From: Pleurodeles waltl
Taxonomy: Eukaryota; Chordata; Amphibia; Caudata; Salamandridae
Reading direction: 5' to 3'
Length of the DNA stretch: 64,000 bases
Assembly (NCBI RefSeq): GCF_031143425.1
Contig: NC_090447.1
Location: forward strand, 136,109,106 to 136,173,105
Below the pieces are notes generated by a model. It had not been told where the DNA came from. It searched no databases and worked only from the letters and a program-made list of their open reading frames with translations. A program made the position numbers and the translations under genes. Shown one piece after another: positions 26,901 through 40,111 of this stretch. The first letter of the stretch is position 1. Each line of letters begins with the position of its first letter.

Positions 26901-27090
26901 TGAGGAAAGTGTTTTTTTTTAGCCACATTTTTAGGTTTGCAAAGGATTCTGGGTAGCAGAACCTGGTCAGAGCCCCACAAGTCACACCATATTGGATTTC
27001 CCTAGGTCTTTAGTTTTCATAAATGCACAGGTTTGGTAGGTTTCCCTAGGTGCTGGCTGAGCTAGAGGCCAAAATCTACAGGTAGGCACT
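20963..27090. repeat. 16-mer higher-order repeat, copy 2
   Basis: Sixteen monomers over 6128 bp follow the order a-l-b-c-m-n-o-p-q-r-j-k-s-r-j-k. The r-j-k triplet appears twice, on either side of s. Copy-specific marks include TTTCAAGGCGCGG in monomer o (around 23330) and CTGTCCCGGGCG in q (around 24100). The following HOR starts with the same monomers in the same order. Confidence 0.85.
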
Positions 27091-30000
27091 TTGCAAAAAA
27101 CACCTCTGTTTTCTTTCAAAAAATGTGATGTGTCCACGTTGCTTTTATGGGCATTTCCTGTCGCAGGCGCTAGGCCTACGCACACAAGTGAGGTATTATT
27201 TTCATCGGGAGACTTGGGGGAACGCTGAGTGGAAGGAAATTTGTGGCTCCTCTCTGACTCCAGAACTTTCTGTCACCAAAATGTGAGGAAAATGTGTTTT
27301 TTCAGCCAAACTTTGAGGTATGCAAAGGATTCTGGGTAACAGAACCTGGTCAGAGCCCCACAAGTCACCTCATCTTGGATTCCCCTAGGTCTCTAGTTTT
27401 CAAAAATGCACAGGTTAGGTAGGTTTCCATAGGTGCCAGATGAGCTAGACGCCAAAATCTACAGGTAGGCACTTTGCAAAAAACACCTCTGTTTTCTTTC
27501 AAAAAATTTGATGTGTCCACGTTGCGTTTTGTGGCATTTCCTGTCGCGGGCGCTAGGCCTACCCACACAAGTGAGTTATCATTTTTATCGGGAGACTTGG
27601 GGGAACGCTGGGTGGAAGGAAATTTGTGGCTCCTCACTGATTCCAGAACTTTCTGTCACCAAAATGTGAGGAAAATGTGTTTTTATAGCCAAATTATGAG
27701 GTTTGCAAAGGATTATGGGTAACAAAACCTGGTCAGAGCCCCACAAGTCACCCCATCTTGGATTCCCCTAGGTCTCTAGTTTTCAAAAATGCACAGGTTT
27801 GGTAGGTTTCCTTAGGTGTCGGATGAGCTAGAGGCCAAAATCTACAGGTAGGCACTTTGCAAAAAAACCCTCTGTTTTCTTTAAAAAAATGTGATGTGTT
27901 CACGTTTCGTTTTGGGGCATTTCATGTCGAGGGCGCTAGGCCTACCCACACAAGTGAGGTATCATTTTTATCGGGAGACTTGGGGAAACGCTGGGTGGAA
28001 GGACATTTGTGGCTCCTCTCTGACTCCAGAACTTTCTGTCACCAAAATGTGAGGAAAATGTTTTCTTTTAGCCAAATTTTGAGGTTTGCAAAGGATTCTG
28101 GGTAACAGAACCTGGCCAGAGCCCCACAAGTCACCCCATCTTGGATTTCCCTAAGTCTCTAGTTTTCAAAAATGCACAGGTTTCGTAGGTTTCCCTAGGT
28201 GCCGGCTGAGCTAGACGCCAAAATCTACAGGTAGGCACTTTGCAAAAAACACCTCTGTTTTCTTTCAAAAAATGTGATGTGTCCACGTTGCGGTTTGGGG
28301 CATTTCCTGTCGCGGGCGCTAGGCCTACGCACACAAGTGAGGTATCATTTTTATCGGGAGACTTGGGGGAACGCTGGGTGGAAGGAAATTTGTGGCTCCT
28401 CTCTGACGCCAGAACTTTCTGTCACCAAAATGTGAGGAAAATGTGTTTTTTTAGCCAAATTATGAGGTTTGCAAAGGATTCTGGGTAACAGAACCTGGTC
28501 AGAGCACCACAAGTCACCCCATCTTGGATTTCGCTAGGTCTCTAGTTTTCAAAAATGCACAGGTTTGGTAGGTTTCCCTAGGTGCCTGCTGAGCTAGAGC
28601 CCAAAATCTACAGGTAGACACTTTGCAAAAAACACCTCTGTTTTCTGTAGAAAAATGGGATGTGTCCACGTTGTGTTTTGGGGCGTTTCCTGTTACGGGC
28701 GCTAGGCCTACCCACACAAGTGAGGTATCATTTTTATCAGGTGACTTGGGGGAATGCTGGGTGGAAGGAAATTTGTGGCTGCTCTCAGATTCCAGAACTT
28801 TCTGTCACCGAAATTTGAGGAAAACATGTTTTTTTAGCCAAATTATGAGGTTTACAAAGGATTCTGGGTAACAGAACCTGGTCAGAGCACTACAAGTCAC
28901 CCCATCTTGGATTCCCCTAGGTCTCTAGTTTTCATAAATGCACAGGTTTGGTAGGTTTCCCTGGGTGCCGGCTGAGCTAGAGGCCAAAATCTACAGTTAG
29001 GCACTTTGCAAAAAACACCTCTGTTTTCTTTAAAAAAATGTGATGTGTCCACGTTGCGTTTTGGGGCATTTCCTGTCGCGGGCGCTAGGCCTACCCACAC
29101 AAGTGAGTTATCATTTTTATCGGGAGACTTGGGGGAACGCTGGGTGGAAGGAAATTTGTGGCTCCTCCCTGATTCCAGAACTTTCTGTCACCAAAATGTG
29201 AGGAAAATGTGTTTTTTTAGCCAAATTATGAGGTTTGCAAAGGATTCTGGGTAACAGAACCTGGTCAGAGCACCACAAGTCACCCCATCGTGGATTCCCC
29301 TAGGTCTCTAGTTTTCAGAAATGCACAGGTTTGGTAGGTTTCCCTAGGTGCCGGATGAGCTAGAGGCCAAAATCTACAGGTAGGCACTTTGCAAAAAACT
29401 CCTCTGTTTTCTTTCAAAAAATGTGATGTGTCCACGTTGCGTTTTGGGGCATTTCCTGTCGCGGTCGCTCGGCCTACCCACACAAGTGAGGTATCATTTT
29501 TATCGGGAGACTTGGGGAAACGCTGGGTGGAAGGACATTTGTGGCTCCTCTCTGACTCCAAAACTTTCTGTCACCAAAATGTGAGGAAAATGTTTTCTTT
29601 TAGCCAAATTTTGAGGTTTGCAAAGGATTCTGGGTAACAGAACCTGGCCAGAGCCCTACAAGTAACCCTATCTTGGATTCCCCTAGGTATCTAGTTTTAA
29701 AAAATGCACAGGTTTCGTTGGTTTCCCTAGGTGCCGGCTGAGCTAGAGGCCAAAATCTACAGGTAGGCACTTTGCAAAAAACACCTCTGTTTTCTTTAAA
29801 AAAATGTGATGTGTCCACGTTGCGTTTTGGGGCATTTCCTGTCGCGGGCGCTAGGCCTACGCACACAAGTGAGGTATCATTTTTATCAGGAGACTTGGGG
29901 GAACGCTGGGTGGAAGGAAATTTGTGGCTCCTCTCAGATTCCAGAACTTTCTGTCACCGAAATGTGAGGAAAGTGTTTTTTTTTAGCCACATTTTGAGGT

Positions 30001-33000
30001 TTGCAAAGGATTCTGGGTAGCAGAACCTGGTCAGAGCCCCACAAGTCACCCCATCTTGGATTTCCCTAGGTCTTTAGTTTTCAAAAATGCACAGGTTTGG
30101 TAGGTTTCCCTAGGTGCCGGCTGAGCTAGAGGCCAAAATCTACAGGTAGGCACTTTGCAAAAAACACCTCTGTTTTCTTTAAAAAAATGTGATGTGTCCA
30201 CGTTGCATTTTGGGGCATTTCCTGTCGCGGGCGCTAGGCCTACGCACACAAGTGAGGTATCATTTTTATCAGGAGACTTGGGGGAACGCTGGGTGGAAGG
30301 AAATTTGTGGCTCCTCTCAGATTCCAGAACTTTCTGTCACCGAAATGTGAGGAAAGTGTTTTTTTTTAGCCACATTTTGAGGTTTGCAAAGGATTCTGGG
30401 TAGCAGAACCTGGTCAGAGCCCCACAAGTCACCCCATCTTGGATTTCCCTAGGTCTTTAGTTTTCAAAAATGCACAGGTTTGGTAGGTTTCCCTAGGTGC
30501 CGGCTGAGCTAGAGGCCAAAATCTACAGGTAGGCACTTTGCAAAAAACACCTCTGTTTTCTTTCAAAAAATGTGATGTGTCCACTTTGCGTTTTGGGGCA
30601 TTTCCTGTCGCGGGCGCTAGGCCTACTCACACAAGTGAGGGATCATTTTTATCTGGAGACTTGGGGGAAAGCTGGCTGGAAGGAAATTTGTGGCTCCACT
30701 CTGATTCCAGAACTTTCTGTCACCAAAATGTGAGGAAAATGTGTTTTTTTAGCCAAATTATGAGATTTGTAAAGGATTCTGGGTAACGGAACCTGGTCAG
30801 AGCCCCACAAGTCACCCCATATTGGATTCCCCTAGGTCTCTAGTTTTAAAAAATGCACAGGTTTGGTAGGTCTCCCTAGGTGCCGGCTGAGCTAGAGGCC
30901 AAAATCTACAGGTAGGCACTTTGCTAAAAACCCCTCTGTTTTCTTTAAAAAAATTTGATGTGTCCACGTTGCGTTTTGGGGCATTTCCTGTCGCGGTCGC
31001 TCGGCCTACCCACACAAGTGAGGTATCATTTTTATCGGGAGACTTGGGGAAACGCTGGGTGGAAGGACATTTGTGGCTCTTCTCTGACTCCAGAACTTTC
31101 TGTCACCAAAATGTGAGGAAAATGTTTTCTTTTAGCCAAATTTTGAGGTTTGCAAAGGATTCTGGGTAACAGAACCTGGCCAGAGCCCCACAAGTAACCC
31201 CATCTTGGATTCCCCTAGGTATCTAGTTTTCAAAAATGCACAGGTTTCGTAGGTTTCCCTAGGTGCTGGCTGAGCTAGAGGCCAAAATCTACAGGTAGGC
31301 ACTTTGCAAAAAACACCTCTGTTTTCTTTCAAAAAATGTGATGTGTCCACGTTGCGTTTTGGGGCATTTCCAGTCGCGGTCGCTAGGCCTACGCACACAA
31401 GTGAGGTATCATTTTTATCAGGAGACTTGGGGGAACGCGTGGTGGAAGGAAATTTGTGGCTCCTCTCAGATTCCAGAACTTTCTGTCACCGAAATGTGAG
31501 GAAAGTGTTTTTTTTTAGCCACATTTTTAGGTTTGCAAAGGATTCTGGGTAGCAGAACCTGGTCAGAGCCCCACAAGTCACCCCATCTTGGATTTCCCTA
31601 GGTCTTTAGTTTTCAAAAATGCACAGGTTTGGTAGGTTTCCCTTGGTGCCGGCTGAGCTAGAGGCCAAAATCTACAGGTAGGCACTTTGCAAAAAACACC
31701 TTTGTTTTCTTTAAAAAAATGTGATGTGTCCACGTTGCGTTTTGGGGCATTTCCTGTCGCGGGCGCTAAGCCTACGCACACAAGTGAGGTATCATTTTTA
31801 TCAGGAGACTTAGGGGAACGCTGGGTGGAAGGAAATTTGTGGCTCCTCTCAGATTCCAGAACTTTCTGTCACCGAAATGTGAGGAAAGTGTTTTTTTTTA
31901 GCCACATTTTGAGGTTTGCAAAGGATTCTGGGTAGCAGAACCTGGTCAGAGCCCCACAAGTCACCCCATCTTGGATTTCCCTAGGTCTTTAGTTTTCAAA
32001 AATGCACAGGTTTGGTAGGTTTCCCTAGGTGCCGGCTGAGCTAGAGGCCAAAATCTACAGGTAGGCACTTTGCAAAAAACACCTCTGTTTTCTTTCAAAA
32101 AATGTGATGTGTCCACTTTGCGTTTTGGGGCATTTCCTGTTGCGGGCGCTAGGCCTACTCACACAAGTGAGGGATCATTTTTATCTGGAGACTTGGGGGA
32201 AAGCTGGGTGGAAGGAAATTTGTGGCTCCTCTCTGATTCCAGAACTTTCTGTCACCAAAATGTGAGGAAAATGTGTTTTTTTAGCCAAATTATGAGATTT
32301 GTAAAGGATTCTGGGTAACAGAACCTGGTCAGAGCCCCACAAGTCACCCCATATTGGATTCCCCTAGGTCTCTAGTTTTAAAAAATGCACAGGTTTGGTA
32401 GGTTTCCCTAGGTGCCGGCTGAGCTAGAGGCCAAAATCTACAGGTAGGCACTTTGCAAAAAAACCCTCTGTTTTCTTTCAAAAAATTTGATGTGTCCACG
32501 TTGCGTTTTGGGGCATTTCCTGTCGCAGTCGCTAGGCCTACCCACACAAGTGAGGTATCATTTTTATCGGGAGACTTGGGGAAACGCTGGGTGGAAGGAC
32601 ATTTGTGGCTCCTCTCTGACTCCAGAACTTTCTGTCACCAAAATGTGAGGAAAATGTTTTCTTTTAGCCAAATTTTGAGGTTTGCAAAGGATTCTGGGTA
32701 ACAGAACCTGGCCAGAGCCCCACAAGTAACCCCATCTTGGATTCCCCTAGGTATCTAGTTTTCAAAAATGCACAGGTTTCGTAGGATTCCCTAGGTGCCG
32801 GCTGAGCTAGAGGCCAAAATCTACAGGTAGGCACTTTGCAAAAAACACCTCTGTTTTCTTTAAAAAAATGTGATGTGTCCACGTTGCGTTTTGGGGCATT
32901 TCCTGTCACGGGCGCTAGGCCTACGCACACAAGTGAGGTATCATTTTTATCAGGAGACTTGGGGGAACGCTTGGTGGAAGGAAATTTGTGGCTCCTCTCA

Positions 33001-34749
33001 GATTCCAGAACTTTCTGTCACCGAAATATGAGGAAAGTGTTTTTTTTTAGCCACATTTTGAGGTTTGCAAAGGATTCTGGGTAGCAGAACCTGGTCAGAG
33101 CCCCACAAGTCACCCCATCTTGGATTTCCCTAGGTCTTTAGTTTTCAAAAATGCACAGGTTTGGTAGGTTTCGGTAGGTGCCGGCTGAGCTAGAGGCCAA
33201 AATCTACAGGTAGGCACTTTGCAAAAAACACCTCTGTTTTCTTTCAAAAAATGTGATGTGTCCACTTTGCGTTTTGGGGCATTTCCTGTCGCGGGCGCTA
33301 GGCCTACTCACACAAGTGAGGGATCATTTTTATCTGGAGACTTGGGGGAAAGCTGGCTGGAAGGAAATTTGTGGCTCCTCTCTGATTCCAGAACTTTCTG
33401 TCACCAAAATGTGAGGAAAATGTGTTTTTTTAGCCAAATTATGAGATTTGTAAAGGATTCTGGGTAACAGAACCTGGTCAGAGCCCCACAAGTCACCCCA
33501 TATTGGATTCCCCTAGGTCTCTAGTTTTAAAAAAAGGAAAGGTTTGGTAGGTCTCCCTAGGTGCCGGCTGAGCTAGAGGCCAAAATCTACAGGTAGGCAC
33601 TTTGCAAAAAACCCCTCTGTTTTCTTTAAAAAAATTTGATGTGTCCACGTTGCGTTTTGGGGCATTTCCTGTCGCGGTCGCTCGGCCTACCCACACAAGT
33701 GAGGTATCATTTTTATCGGGAGACTTGGGGAAACGCTGGGTGGAAGGACATTTGTGGCTCCTCTCTGACTCCAGAACTTTCTGTCACCAAAATGTGAGGA
33801 AAATGTTTTCTTTTAGCCAAATTTTGAGGTTTGCAAAGGATTCTGGGTAACAGAACCTGGCCAGAGCCCCACAAGTAACCCCATCTTGGATTCCCCTAGG
33901 TATCTAGTTTTCAAAAATGCACAGGTTTCGTAGGTTTCCCTAGGTGCCGGCTGAGCTAGAGGCCAAAATCTACAGGTAGGCACTTTGCAAAAAACACCTC
34001 TGTTTTCTTTAAAAAAATGTGATGTGTCCACGTTGCGTTTTGGGGCATTTCCTGTCGCGGGCGCTAGGCCTACGCACACAAGTGAGGTATCATTTTTATC
34101 AGGAGACTTGGGGGAACGCTTGGTGGAAGGAAATTTGTGGCTCCTCTCAGATTCCAGAACTTTCTGTCACCGAAATGTGAGGAAAGTGTTTTTTTTTAGC
34201 CACATTTTTAGGTTTGCAAAGGATTCTGGGTAGCAGAACCTGGTCAGAGCCCCACAAGTCACCCCATCTTGGATTTCCCTAGGTCTTTAGTTTTCAAAAA
34301 TGCACAGGTTTGGTAGGTTTCCCTAGGTGCCGGCTGAGCTAGAGGCCAAAATCTACAGGTAGGCACTTTGCAAAAAACACCTCTGTTTTCTTTAAAAAAA
34401 TGTGATGTGTCCACGTTGCATTTTGGGGCATTTCCTGTCGCGGGCGCTAGGCCTACGCACACAAGTGAGGCATCATTTTTATCAGGAGACTTGGGGGAAC
34501 GCTGGGTGGAAGGAAATTTGTGGCTCCTCTCAGATTCCAGAACTTTCTGTCACCGAAATGTGAGGAAAGTGTTTTTTTTAGCCACATTTTGAGGTTTGCA
34601 AAGGATTCTGGGTAGCAGAACCTGGTCAGAGCCCCACAAGTCACCCCATCTTGGATTTCCCTAGGTCTTTAGTTTTCAAAAATGCACAGGTTTGGTAGGT
34701 TTCCCTAGGTGCCGGCTGAGCTAGAGGCCAAAATCTACAGGTAGGCACT
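27091..34749. repeat. 20-mer higher-order repeat
   Basis: Twenty monomers over 7659 bp follow the order a-l-b-c-m-n-o-p-q-r-j-k-s-r-j-k-r-j-k-q. Compared with the preceding 16-mer it has one further r-j-k triplet and an extra q monomer at the end (34368). It closes at the chimeric s/a monomer beginning at 34750. Confidence 0.82.
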
Positions 34750-35132
34750 TTGCAAAAAACACCTCTGTTTTCTTTAAAAAAATGTGATGTGTCCACGTTG
34801 CGTTTTGGGGCATTTCCTGTCGCGGGCGCTAAGCCTACGCACACAAGTGAGGTATCATTTTTATCAGGAGACTTAGGGGAACGCTGGGTGGAAGGAAATT
34901 TGTGGCTCCTCTCAGATTCCAGAACTTTCTGTCACCAAAATGTGAGGAAAATGTGTTTTTTCAGCCAAACTTTGAGGTATGCAAAGGATTCTGGGTAACA
35001 GAACCTGGTCAGAGCCCCACAAGTCACCTCATCTTGGATTCCCCTAGGTCTCTAGTTTTCAAAAATGCACAGGTTAGGTAGGTTTCCATAGGTGCCAGAT
35101 GAGCTAGACGCCAAAATCTACAGGTAGGCACT
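34750..35132. repeat. Chimeric s/a satellite monomer
   Basis: The proximal half has the type-s marks GGCGCTAAGCCTACGC and GACTTAGGGGAACG. The distal half has the type-a marks TTTTTTCAGCCAAACTTTGAGG and AGTCACCTCATC. The switch lies between about 34880 and 34970. It is best explained by unequal crossing over inside a monomer, and it resets the HOR phase from s directly to l. Confidence 0.85.
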
Positions 35133-37813
35133 TTGCAAAAAACACCTCTTTTTTCTTTCAAAAAATTTGATGTGTCCACGTTGCGTTTTGTGGCATTTCC
35201 TGTCGCGGGCGCTAGGCCTACCCACACAAGTGAGTTATCATTTTTATCGGGAGACTTGGGGGAACGCTGGGTGGAAGGAAATTTGTGGCTCCTCCCTGAT
35301 TCCAGAACTTTCTGTCACCAAAATGTGAGGAAAACTTGTTTTTTTAGCCAAATTATGAGGTTTGCAAAGGATTCTGGGTAACAAAACCTGGTCAGAGCCC
35401 CACAAGTCACCCCATCTTGGATTCCCCTAGGTCTCTAGTTTTAAAAAATGCACAGGTTTGGAAGGTTTCCCTAGGTGCCGGATGAGCTAGAGGCCAAAAT
35501 CTATAGGTAGGCACTTTGCAAAAAAACCCTCTGTTTTCTTTCAAAAAATGTGATGTGTTCACGTTTCGTTTTGGGGCATTTCATGTCGAGGGCGCTAGGC
35601 CTACCCACACAAGTGAGGTATCATTTTTATCGGGAGACTTGGGGAAACGCTGGGTGGAAGGACATTTGTGGCTCCTCTCTGACTCCAGAACTTTCTGTCA
35701 CCAAAATGTGAGGAAAATTTTTTCTTTTAGCCAAATTTTGAGGTTTGCAAAGGATTCTGGGTAACAGAACCTGGCCAGAGCCCCACAAGTCACCCCATCT
35801 TGGATTTCCCTAAGTCTCTAGTTTTCAAAAATGCACAGGTTTCGTAGGTTTCCCTAGGTGCCGGCTGAGCTAGACGCCAAAATCTACAGGTAGGCACTTT
35901 GCAAAAAACACCTCTGTTTTCTTTAAAAAAATGTGATGTGTCCACGTTGCGGTTTGGGGCATTTCCTGTCGCGGGCGCTAGGCCTACGCACACAAGTGAG
36001 GTATCATTTTTATCGGGAGACTTGGGGGAACGCTGGGTGGAAGGAAATTTGTGGCTCCTCTCTGACGCCAGAACTTTCTGTCACCAAAATGTGAGGAAAA
36101 TGTGTTTTTTTAGCCAAATTATGAGGTTTGCAAAGGATTCTGGGTAACAGAACCTGGTCAGAGCACCACAAGTCACCCCATCTTGGATTTCGCTAGGTCT
36201 CTAGTTTTCAAAAATGCACAGGTTTGGTAGGTTTCCCTAGGTGCCTGCTGAGCTAGAGCCCAAAATCTACAGGTAGACACTTTGCAAAAAACACCTCTGT
36301 TTTCTGTAGAAAAATGGGATGTGTCCACGTTGTGTTTTCGGGCGTTTCCTGTTACGGGCGCTAGGCCTACCCACACAAGTGAGGTATCATTTTTATCAGG
36401 TGACTTGGGGGAATGCTGGGTGGAAGGAAATTTGTGGCTGCTCTCAGATTCCAGAACTTTCTGTCACCGAAATTTGAGGAAAACATGTTTTTTTAGCCAA
36501 ATTATGAGGTTTACAAAGGATTCTGGGTAACAGAACCTGGTCGGGGCACTACAAGTCACCCCGTTTTGGATTCCCCTAGGTCTCTAGTTTTTATAAATGC
36601 ACAGGTTTGGTAGGTTTCCCTAGGTGCCGGCTGAGCTAGAGGCCAAAATCTACAGTTAGGCACTTTGCAAAAAACACCTCTGTTTTCTTTCAAAAAATGT
36701 GATGTGTCCACGTTGCGTTTTGGGGCATTTCCTGTCGCGGGCGCTAGGCCTACCCACACAAGTGAGTTATCATTTTTATCGGGAGACTTGGGGGAACGCT
36801 GGGTGGAAGGAAATTTGTGGCTCCTCCCTGATTCCAGAACTTTCTGTCACCAAAATGTGAGGAAAATGTGTTTTTTTAGCCAAATTATGAGGTTTGCAAA
36901 GGATTCTGGGTAACAGAACCTGGTCAGAGCACCACAAGTCACCCCATCTTGGATTCCCCTAGGTCTCTAGTTTTCAGAAATGCACAGGTTTGGTAGGTTT
37001 CCCTAGGTGCCGGATGAGCTAGAGGCCAAAATCTACAGGTAGGCACTTTGCAAAAAACTCCTCTATTTTCTTTCAAAAAATGTGATGTGTCCACGTTGCG
37101 TTTTGGGGCATTTCCTGTCGCGGTCGCTCGGCCTACCCACACAAGTGAGGTATCATTTTTATCGGGAGACTTGGGGAAACGCTGGGTGGAAGGACATTTG
37201 TGGCTCCTCTCTGACTCCAAAACTTTCTGTCACCAAAATGTGAGGAAAATGTTTTCTTTTAGCCAAATTTTGAGGTTTGCAAAGGATTCTGGGTAACAGA
37301 ACCTGGCCAGAGCCCCACAAGTAACCCTATCTTGGATTCCCCTAGGTATCTAGTTTTCAAAAATGCACAGGTTTCGTAGGTTTCCCTAGGTGCCGGCTGA
37401 GCTAGAGGCCAAAATCTACAGGTAGGCACTTTGCAAAAAACACCTCTGTTTTCTTTCAAAAAATGTGATGTGTCCACGTTGCGTTTTGGGGCATTTCCTG
37501 TCGCGGGCGCTAGGCCTACGCACACAAGTGAGGTATCATTTTTATCAGGAGACTTGGGGGAACGCTGGGTGGAAGGAAATTTGTGGCTCCTCTCAGATTC
37601 CAGAACTTTCTGTCACCGAAATGTGAGGAAAGTGTTTTTTTTTAGCCACATTTTGAGGTTTGCAAAGGATTCTGGGTAGCAGAACCTGGTCAGAGCCCCA
37701 CAAGTCACCCCATCTTGGATTTCCCTAGGTCTTTAGTTTTCAAAAATGCACAGGTTTGGTAGGTTTCCCTAGGTGCCGGCTGAGCTAGAGGCCAAAATCT
37801 ACAGGTAGGCACT

Positions 37814-38196
37814 TTGCAAAAAACACCTCTGTTTTCTTTAAAAAAATGTGATGTGTCCACGTTGCATTTTGGGGCATTTCCTGTCGCGGGCGCTAGGCCT
37901 ACGCACACAAGTGAGGTATCATTTTTATCACGAGACTTGGGGGAACGCTGGGTGGAAGGAAATTTGTGGCTCCTCTCAGATTCCAGAACTTTCTGTCACC
38001 AAAATGTGAGGAAAATGTGTTTTTTTAGCCAAATTATGAGATTTGTAAAGGATTCTGGGTAACAGAACCTGGTCAGAGCCCCACAAGTCACCCCATATTG
38101 GATTCCCCTAGGTCTCTAGTTTTAAAAAATGCACAGGTTTGGTAGGTCTCCCTAGGTGCCGGCTGAGCTAGAGGCCAAAATCTACAGGTAGGCACT
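37814..38196. repeat. Chimeric q/r satellite monomer
   Basis: The head is type q (GTTGCATTTTGGGG) and the tail is type r (ATTATGAGATTTGTAAAGG, TAGTTTTAAAAAATGC). The switch lies between about 37990 and 38035. The following monomer is j, so the event removed one monomer relative to q-r-j. Confidence 0.82.
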
Positions 38197-39728
38197 TTGC
38201 AAAAAAACCCTCTGTTTTCTTTAAAAAAATTTGATGTGTCCACGTTGGGTTTTGGGGCATTTCCTGTCGCGGTCGCTCGGCCTACCCACACAAGTGAGGT
38301 ATCATTTTTATCGGGAGACTTGGGGAAACGCTGGGTGGAAGGACATTTGTGGCTCTTCTCTGACTCCAGAACTTTCTGTCACCAAAATGTGAGGAAAATG
38401 TTTTCTTTTAGCCAAATTTTGAGGTTTGCAAAGGATTCTGGGTAACAGAACCTGGCCAGAGCCCCACAAGTAACCCCATCTTGGATTCCCCTAGGTATCT
38501 AGTTTTCAAAAATGCACAGGTTTCGTAGGTTTCCCTAGGTGCCGGCTGAGCTAGAGGCCAAAATCTACAGGTAGGCACTTTGCAAAAAACACCTCTGTTT
38601 TCTTTCAAAAAATGTGATGTGTCCACGTTGCGTTTTGGGGCATTTCCTGTCGCGGGCGCTAGGCCTACGCACACAAGTGAGGTATCATTTTTATCAGGAG
38701 ACTTGGGGGAACGCTTGGTGGAAAGAAATTTGTGGCTCCTCTCAGATTCCAGAACTTTCTGTCACCGAAATGTGAGGAAAGTGTTTTTTTTTAGCCACAT
38801 TTTTAGGTTTGCAAAGGATTCTGGGTAGCAGAACCTGGTCAGAGCCCCACAAGTCACCCCATCTTGGATTTCCCTAGGTCTTTAGTTTTCAAAAATGCAC
38901 AGGTTTGGTAGGTTTCCCTAGGTGCCGGCTGAGCTAGAGGCCAAAATCTACAGGTAGGCACTTTGCAAAAAACACCTCTGTTTTCTTTAAAAAAATGTGA
39001 TGTGTCCACGTTGCGTTTTGGGGCATTTCCTGTCGCGGGCGCTAAGCCTACGCACACAAGTGAGGTATCATTTTTATCAGGAGACTTAGGGGAACGCTGG
39101 GTGGAAGGAAATTTGTGGCTCCTCTCAGATTCCAGAACTTTCTGTCACCGAAATGTGAGGAAAGTGTTTTTTTTTAGCCACATTTTGAGGTTTGCAAAGG
39201 ATTCTGGGTAGCAGAACCTGGTCAGAGCCCCACAAGTCACCCCATCTTGGATTTCCCTAGGTCTTTAGTTTTCAAAAATGCACAGGTTTGGTAGGTTTCC
39301 CTAGGTGCCGGCTGAGCTAGAGGCCAAAATCTACAGGTAGGCACTTTGCAAAAAACACCTCTGTTTTCTTTCAAAAAATGTGATGTGTCCACTTTGCGTT
39401 TTGGGGCATTTCCTGTCGCGGGCGCTAGGCCTACTCACACAAGGGAGGGATCATTTTTATCTGGAGACTTGGGGGAAAGCTGGCTGGAAGGAAATTTGTG
39501 GCTCCTCTCTGATTCCAGAACTTTCTGTCACCAAAATGTGAGGAAAATGTGTTTTTTTAGCCAAATTATGAGATTTGTAAATTATTCTGGGTAACAGAAC
39601 CTGGTCAGAGCCCCACAAGTCACCCCATATTGGATTCCCCTAGGTCTCTAGTTTTAAAAAATGCACAGGTTTGGTAGGTTTCCCTAGGTGCCGGCTGAGC
39701 TAGAGGCCAAAATCTACAGGTAGGCACT

Positions 39729-40111
39729 TTGCAAAAAACCCCTCTGTTTTCTTTCAAAAAATTTGATGTGTCCACGTTGCGTTTTGGGGCATTTCCTGTC
39801 GCAGTCGCTAGGCCTACCCACACAAGTGAGGTATCATTTTTATCGGGAGACTTGGGGGAAAGCTGGCTGGAAGGAAATTTGTGGCTCCTCTCTGATTCCA
39901 GAACTTTCTGTCACCAAAATGTGAGGAAAATGTGTTTTTTTAGCCAAATTATGAGATTTGTAAAGGATTCTGGGTAACAGAACCTGGTCAGAGCCCCACA
40001 AGTCACCCCATATTGGATTCCCCTAGGTCTCTAGTTTTAAAAAATGCACAGGTTTGGTAGGTTTCCCTAGGTGCCGGCTGAGCTAGAGGCCAAAATCTAC
40101 AGTTAGGCACT
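39729..40111. repeat. Chimeric j/r satellite monomer
   Basis: The head is type j (GTCGCAGTCGCTAGGCCTAC, ATCGGGAGACTTGG) and the tail is type r (GGAAAGCTGGCTGGAAGG, GAGATTTGTAAAGG). The true j follows at 40112. It therefore looks like the reciprocal, duplication-type product of an exchange between adjacent r and j monomers. Confidence 0.82.
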
